A model generated the notes under the pieces. The model was not told the DNA's origin. It saw only the letters and a list, made by a program, of their open reading frames with translations, and made no database searches. Positions 60,841 through 64,000 of a stretch of DNA of 64,000 bases are shown one piece after another. Origin of the DNA: ZC4RG30 sp046347045 (GTDB lineage Bacteria > Pseudomonadota > Gammaproteobacteria > Steroidobacterales > Steroidobacteraceae). Numbering within the stretch: position 1 is the first letter of the stretch; each line of letters opens with the position of its first letter. The translations under genes and the position numbers were made by a program. The DNA is taken from positions 1 through 64,000 of the forward strand of contig JAXMGX010000004.1 in assembly GCA_046347045.1 (NCBI GenBank). The letters run 5' to 3'.

Positions 60841-63700
60841 ATGTCTGAGACTGCCAATCCGTTCTGCAGAGGTCGTTTGTTCACGACCGCAGGTGTCGCG
60901 TTGGCGCTCATATCGCCGGTCTCCATGGCGGTCGCCCAGGCGGTTTCCGGCGCTTCCGATGCCAAGGCGTCTACGGACACCGAACTTGACACGATTGTGG
61001 TCACGGGAAGTCGCATCATCGCCAATGGCTTCAATGCACCGACTCCCACCACGGTGGTGTCGGCCGAGCAGCTAGAGCAGACCGCGCAGCCCAACATTTT
61101 CGATTCGATCGCCCAGCTGCCTGCGCTGCAAGGCAGTGCAGGCACCTCGAACTTTGCGCGCAACGGCGGGACCAGCTTCGGCAACAACGGTCTTTCCTCC
61201 CTCAACCTTCGAGGACTGGGGTCCAATCGCACACTCGTCCTGATTGATGGCCAGCGCGTGGTGGCATCCCATGTCACCGGCATCACCGACGTCAGTCAGT
61301 TCCCGCAGTTGCTGATCAAGCGGGTCGACGTGGTGACAGGCGGTGCCTCGGCCTCCTGGGGTTCCGATGCCGTTGCCGGTGTCGTTAACTTTGTGACCGA
61401 CACCCGGTTCACCGGGTTCAAGGCCACGCTGCAGGGCGGCCGTTCCAAATGGGACGATGACAACAGCGTTCTTGCGCAGGTCGCAGGCGGAACGAACCTG
61501 CTTGAAGACCGCCTGCACCTGCAGGGCGAAAGCGGTGAGTACTACAAGAACAAGGGTGTTCCCGGGGGCGACATAGGTGGCGCGCAGCCGAACGGCCGGC
61601 CAGTTGCCTATCGTTCCAGGAACGACTTCCTATGGCCTGACGACGACGCCCGCGGGATCGCCTCAGTTCTTCGCCTTTACACGGGATGCTCAGAACACGA
61701 CGCTGGCCCGGTTCGGCCTGATTACTGCCGGTCCCACCTCGCTGCGCGGCCTGGCGTTCAACGAGAGCGGTCAGGCATACAACTTCGCATTCGGCAGTCC
61801 CTGCATCGCCACCACCTGCCTGGGTGGTCAGCAGGATGCCTTTCTCACCACCAACACGATCGACAACCCGCTCGAGCGGGTCGTGGGTTATGGTCGCGTG
61901 GGCTACGATCTCACCTCGGATATCGAGGTGTACGGGACCCTGACGGCGGCCCGTGTGCAGACAGAGAACTCACCACTTGCGTTTCCTCGCAAGGCGGCAA
62001 ATCTGACCATCCGCTGCGCCAATGCCTACCTTGCCAACGTGACCTTGCCGGTCTCGACGACCACCATCCCGCAGGCCTGCACCACCGCGGGGGTGACGAC
62101 ATTCACGCTGGGAACCATCAATGCCAACTTCCCGGCCCGTGAGTTGATCGAGACCGATCGCAAGCAGCTGCGCTGGGTCACGGGACTTAAGGGCACGTTC
62201 AATCTCGGCGATACGCCGGTGACGTTTGACGCCTACTACCAGAAAGGCACAACCGACGCGGATGTGCACCTGTCGAACATGACCTTGAATGCCCGCTACA
62301 ACGCTGCTATCGACGCGATTCGCGACACGGCCGGCAATCTGGTGTGCCGGTCCACGGTTGCTCAGGCGCAGGGCTGCATTCCGTTCAATGTTTTCAGCGG
62401 CGCACCAGTTACCCTGGCGCAGTTCCAGTGGATGGCGCCGGTCAATGGTCCGTACCAGCTCAACGATTTCCAGCAGGATGTCGCTGCCGCCTCGTTCAAC
62501 ATGAGCCCGTTCAAGACTTGGGCCGGAGACGTCTCGATTGCCTTCGGCGCCGAATACCGGGGCGAGTCATATGTGACCGTGGCAGATCCGTACGGCAACG
62601 GCATCACCGCGACGACCCCCAACTCGGCCGCCTATCCGGTCGACGGGCTTCTGAACACCACTGGCACAAACTGGTTTGCGGGCAACTTCAAAAATGGACA
62701 CGGCGCCTTCCATGTCCGCGAAGCGTTCCTGGAGTTTGCGATTCCCCTGGCCAACAGCGATCAGATCGGCAAAATCGATCTGAACCTGGGCGGTCGTCTG
62801 GCTGACTACAGCACTGCCGGCACTGCCAAGACGTGGAAGGTCGGCGCCAGCTGGGAGACGCCGCTTGAGGGCCTGAGGGTGCGTGGTGTGGTGTCACGCG
62901 ACATCCGGGCACCGAATCTCAACGACCTGTTTACGCCGATAACTGCTGCGACACAGAACGTCACCAACCGCGCCAACAATGCCAATGTCCAGGTGCTGGC
63001 CACCACGATCGGCAACACGGCGCTGCGTCCTGAAGTGGGCAAGACATGGGAGCTCGGCAGCGTCTACCGGCCGTCGTTTCTGCCCAATCTGAGCCTGTCG
63101 TTCGACTACTACGACATCAAGCTCAACAAGGCCATCTCGACGCTGACCATCCAGCAGATCGTGGACCTTTGCTACAACGGCAACACCGCCTACTGCTCCA
63201 ACGTCAAGCTGACGGGCGTGCTGGGGACTACCGACTACCCGTACGTCATCATGCAGCCGTTCAATCTGGCGTCACTGAAGGCGCGAGGCTTCGATGTCGA
63301 GGTGGGCTACCTGTTCAATCTGGGGGCCATGGGATCCCTCAACCTCCGCGCGCTGGCGACCCGCTCGATCGACATGATCAGCAACACCGGCGTTGCCGGT
63401 CAGCAGATTGCCCAGCTTGCCGGTGGCAATGGCGAGGGATCCGGCATTCCACGGTGGAAGGCGCTGTTCAGTCAGTCATGGAGCAATGACAAGGCATCGC
63501 TGACTCTGACGGAACGACTGATCAGTTCCGGCAAGATCGATCCGGAGGCCATCGTGTGCGCCAGTGGATGCCCGGCAACCACGGTCCAGCACCCGACCTA
63601 CAATTTCAATCACATTCCAAGTGCGCTGTATGTCGACTTGGGCGGCAACTACAAGCTGGGTCAGGGGCTCGAGACGTACTTCAAGGTCGACAACTGTTGA
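60841..63700 (+). pseudogene. TonB-dependent receptor with frameshift, 3' end removed by IS21-like element
   Basis: The first frame starts at 60841 with GAGGGGG upstream and carries a signal peptide and TonB box (LDTIVVTGSRIIA). The plug follows (VLIDGQRVVASH, VVTGGASASWGSDAVAGVVNF) up to about 61600. A single-base change there moves reading to another frame (VPGTTSYGLTTTPAGSPQFF), which continues through barrel strands to 63694. The last strands are missing: after YFKVDN the sequence enters the IS and stops at TGA 63698-63700. A receptor without its terminal aromatic strand is unlikely to assemble. It belongs to the same subfamily as the receptor at 43617. Confidence 0.85.
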
Positions 63701-64000
63701 TTTGCACCCAATACTGACCCGTCTGTAAGGGGTATTTGCATCCAATTTTGACCCACGTGTACACCCCCATCCTGCTCTCAGGGGCAGGAGATTTCTGGAG
63801 TGATCGACGAAGCTGGCGATATTGAGTGTTATTCGACGCTGGCACCTGCGCGAAGGGGTGCCGATCCACAAAGTCCCGGCGCACCAAGCTGTCCCGGAAC
63901 ACCATCCGCGAGTACCTGGCCAGTGGCGTGGTGGAGCCTGTCTACCCGCAGCGCAAGAGCCCGAGCAAGCTCGACCCGTTTGCCGACATGTTGGCCTGCT
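63695..64000 (+). mobile_element. IS21-family element, left end and start of istA
   Basis: The end begins TGTTGATTTGCACCCA at 63695, typical of IS21 relatives. Two 20-base near-identical repeats (63701-63720 and 63735-63754) sit inside the end, as expected for the transposase-binding repeats of IS21. istA coding sequence follows and runs off the window. The right end and any target duplication lie outside. Confidence 0.85.
63810..64000 (+). pseudogene. istA: IS21 transposase IstA fragment with frame break, partial
   Basis: From 63810 the frame reads KLAILSVIRRWHLREGVPIH, the usual IstA N-terminus. Near 63876 it shifts frame and continues RRTKLSRNTIREYLASGVVE and KSPSKLDPFADMLA to the window edge. 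The expected ATGACGAAG start appears as ATCGACGAAG (63803-63812), an added base that destroys the ATG; TTG 63822 is the only start left. Two indels in about 70 bases mean this copy is dead, or the sequence is poor here. Confidence 0.75.

Overview
The window reads as chromosome of a high-GC Gammaproteobacterium. Three things support this: the order thrS-infC-rpmI-rplT-pheS-pheT-ihfA-merR, a complete System I cytochrome c maturation operon (ccmABCDEFGHI), and an E. coli-type PurB and FumC. The many Tat-tagged enzymes, large TonB-dependent receptors and esterase/metallo-hydrolase genes would suit Steroidobacterales/Nevskiales-like bacteria. That placement is inference; no 16S rRNA gene is present.

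Bases 1-36,920 are dense housekeeping backbone. In order: purB (cut by the window edge) divergent from fumC; a CoA-type Nudix hydrolase and mazG; a small envelope protein; a PepSY/response regulator/sensor kinase operon; a class II DAHP synthase; uvrC; pgsA; tRNA-Gly and tRNA-Cys; a D-Ala-D-Ala endopeptidase on the other strand; tRNA-Leu running directly into ccmA-I; a PQQ-dehydrogenase, 2OG-oxygenase-like and exported SDR group; an Ada-type methyltransferase; 5-formyl-THF cyclo-ligase; tRNA-Asn; an aminotransferase divergent from uvrB; tRNA-Val running directly into thrS; then infC to merR. Two exported-protein genes lie between merR and tRNA-Pro(GGG).

Beyond tRNA-Pro the character changes. 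Codon use looks less GC-rich, there is an IS3-family element without an orfA, a thiolase gene lacking its 5' end, and an IS21-family end at the right edge. The cargo is catabolic: a PhoD-type phosphatase, a tannase/feruloyl-esterase-family protein, two TonB-dependent receptors, three secreted metallo-beta-lactamase-fold proteins, a large DUF6351-like hydrolase, and a full aldarate pathway. The pathway set is GarD and GudD dehydratases, KdgD, 2-oxoglutarate semialdehyde dehydrogenase, an MFS sugar-acid transporter and a LysR regulator, plus an exported mannonate-dehydratase-like protein. I read this as a locus that takes in and de-esterifies or de-lactonises sugar-acid conjugates and feeds glucarate/galactarate to 2-oxoglutarate.

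Several genes carry single frame breaks (ccmA twice, the DUF6351-like gene, the second TonB receptor, istA), some in short repeats. ccmA sits in an otherwise intact operon, so assembly or sequencing error must be excluded before calling these pseudogenes. Notable fine structure includes a probable AUA start for infC, tRNAs that abut the start codons of ccmA and thrS, a 50-bp tandem duplication at the fumC/Nudix junction, and a CDS stop codon inside tRNA-Cys.
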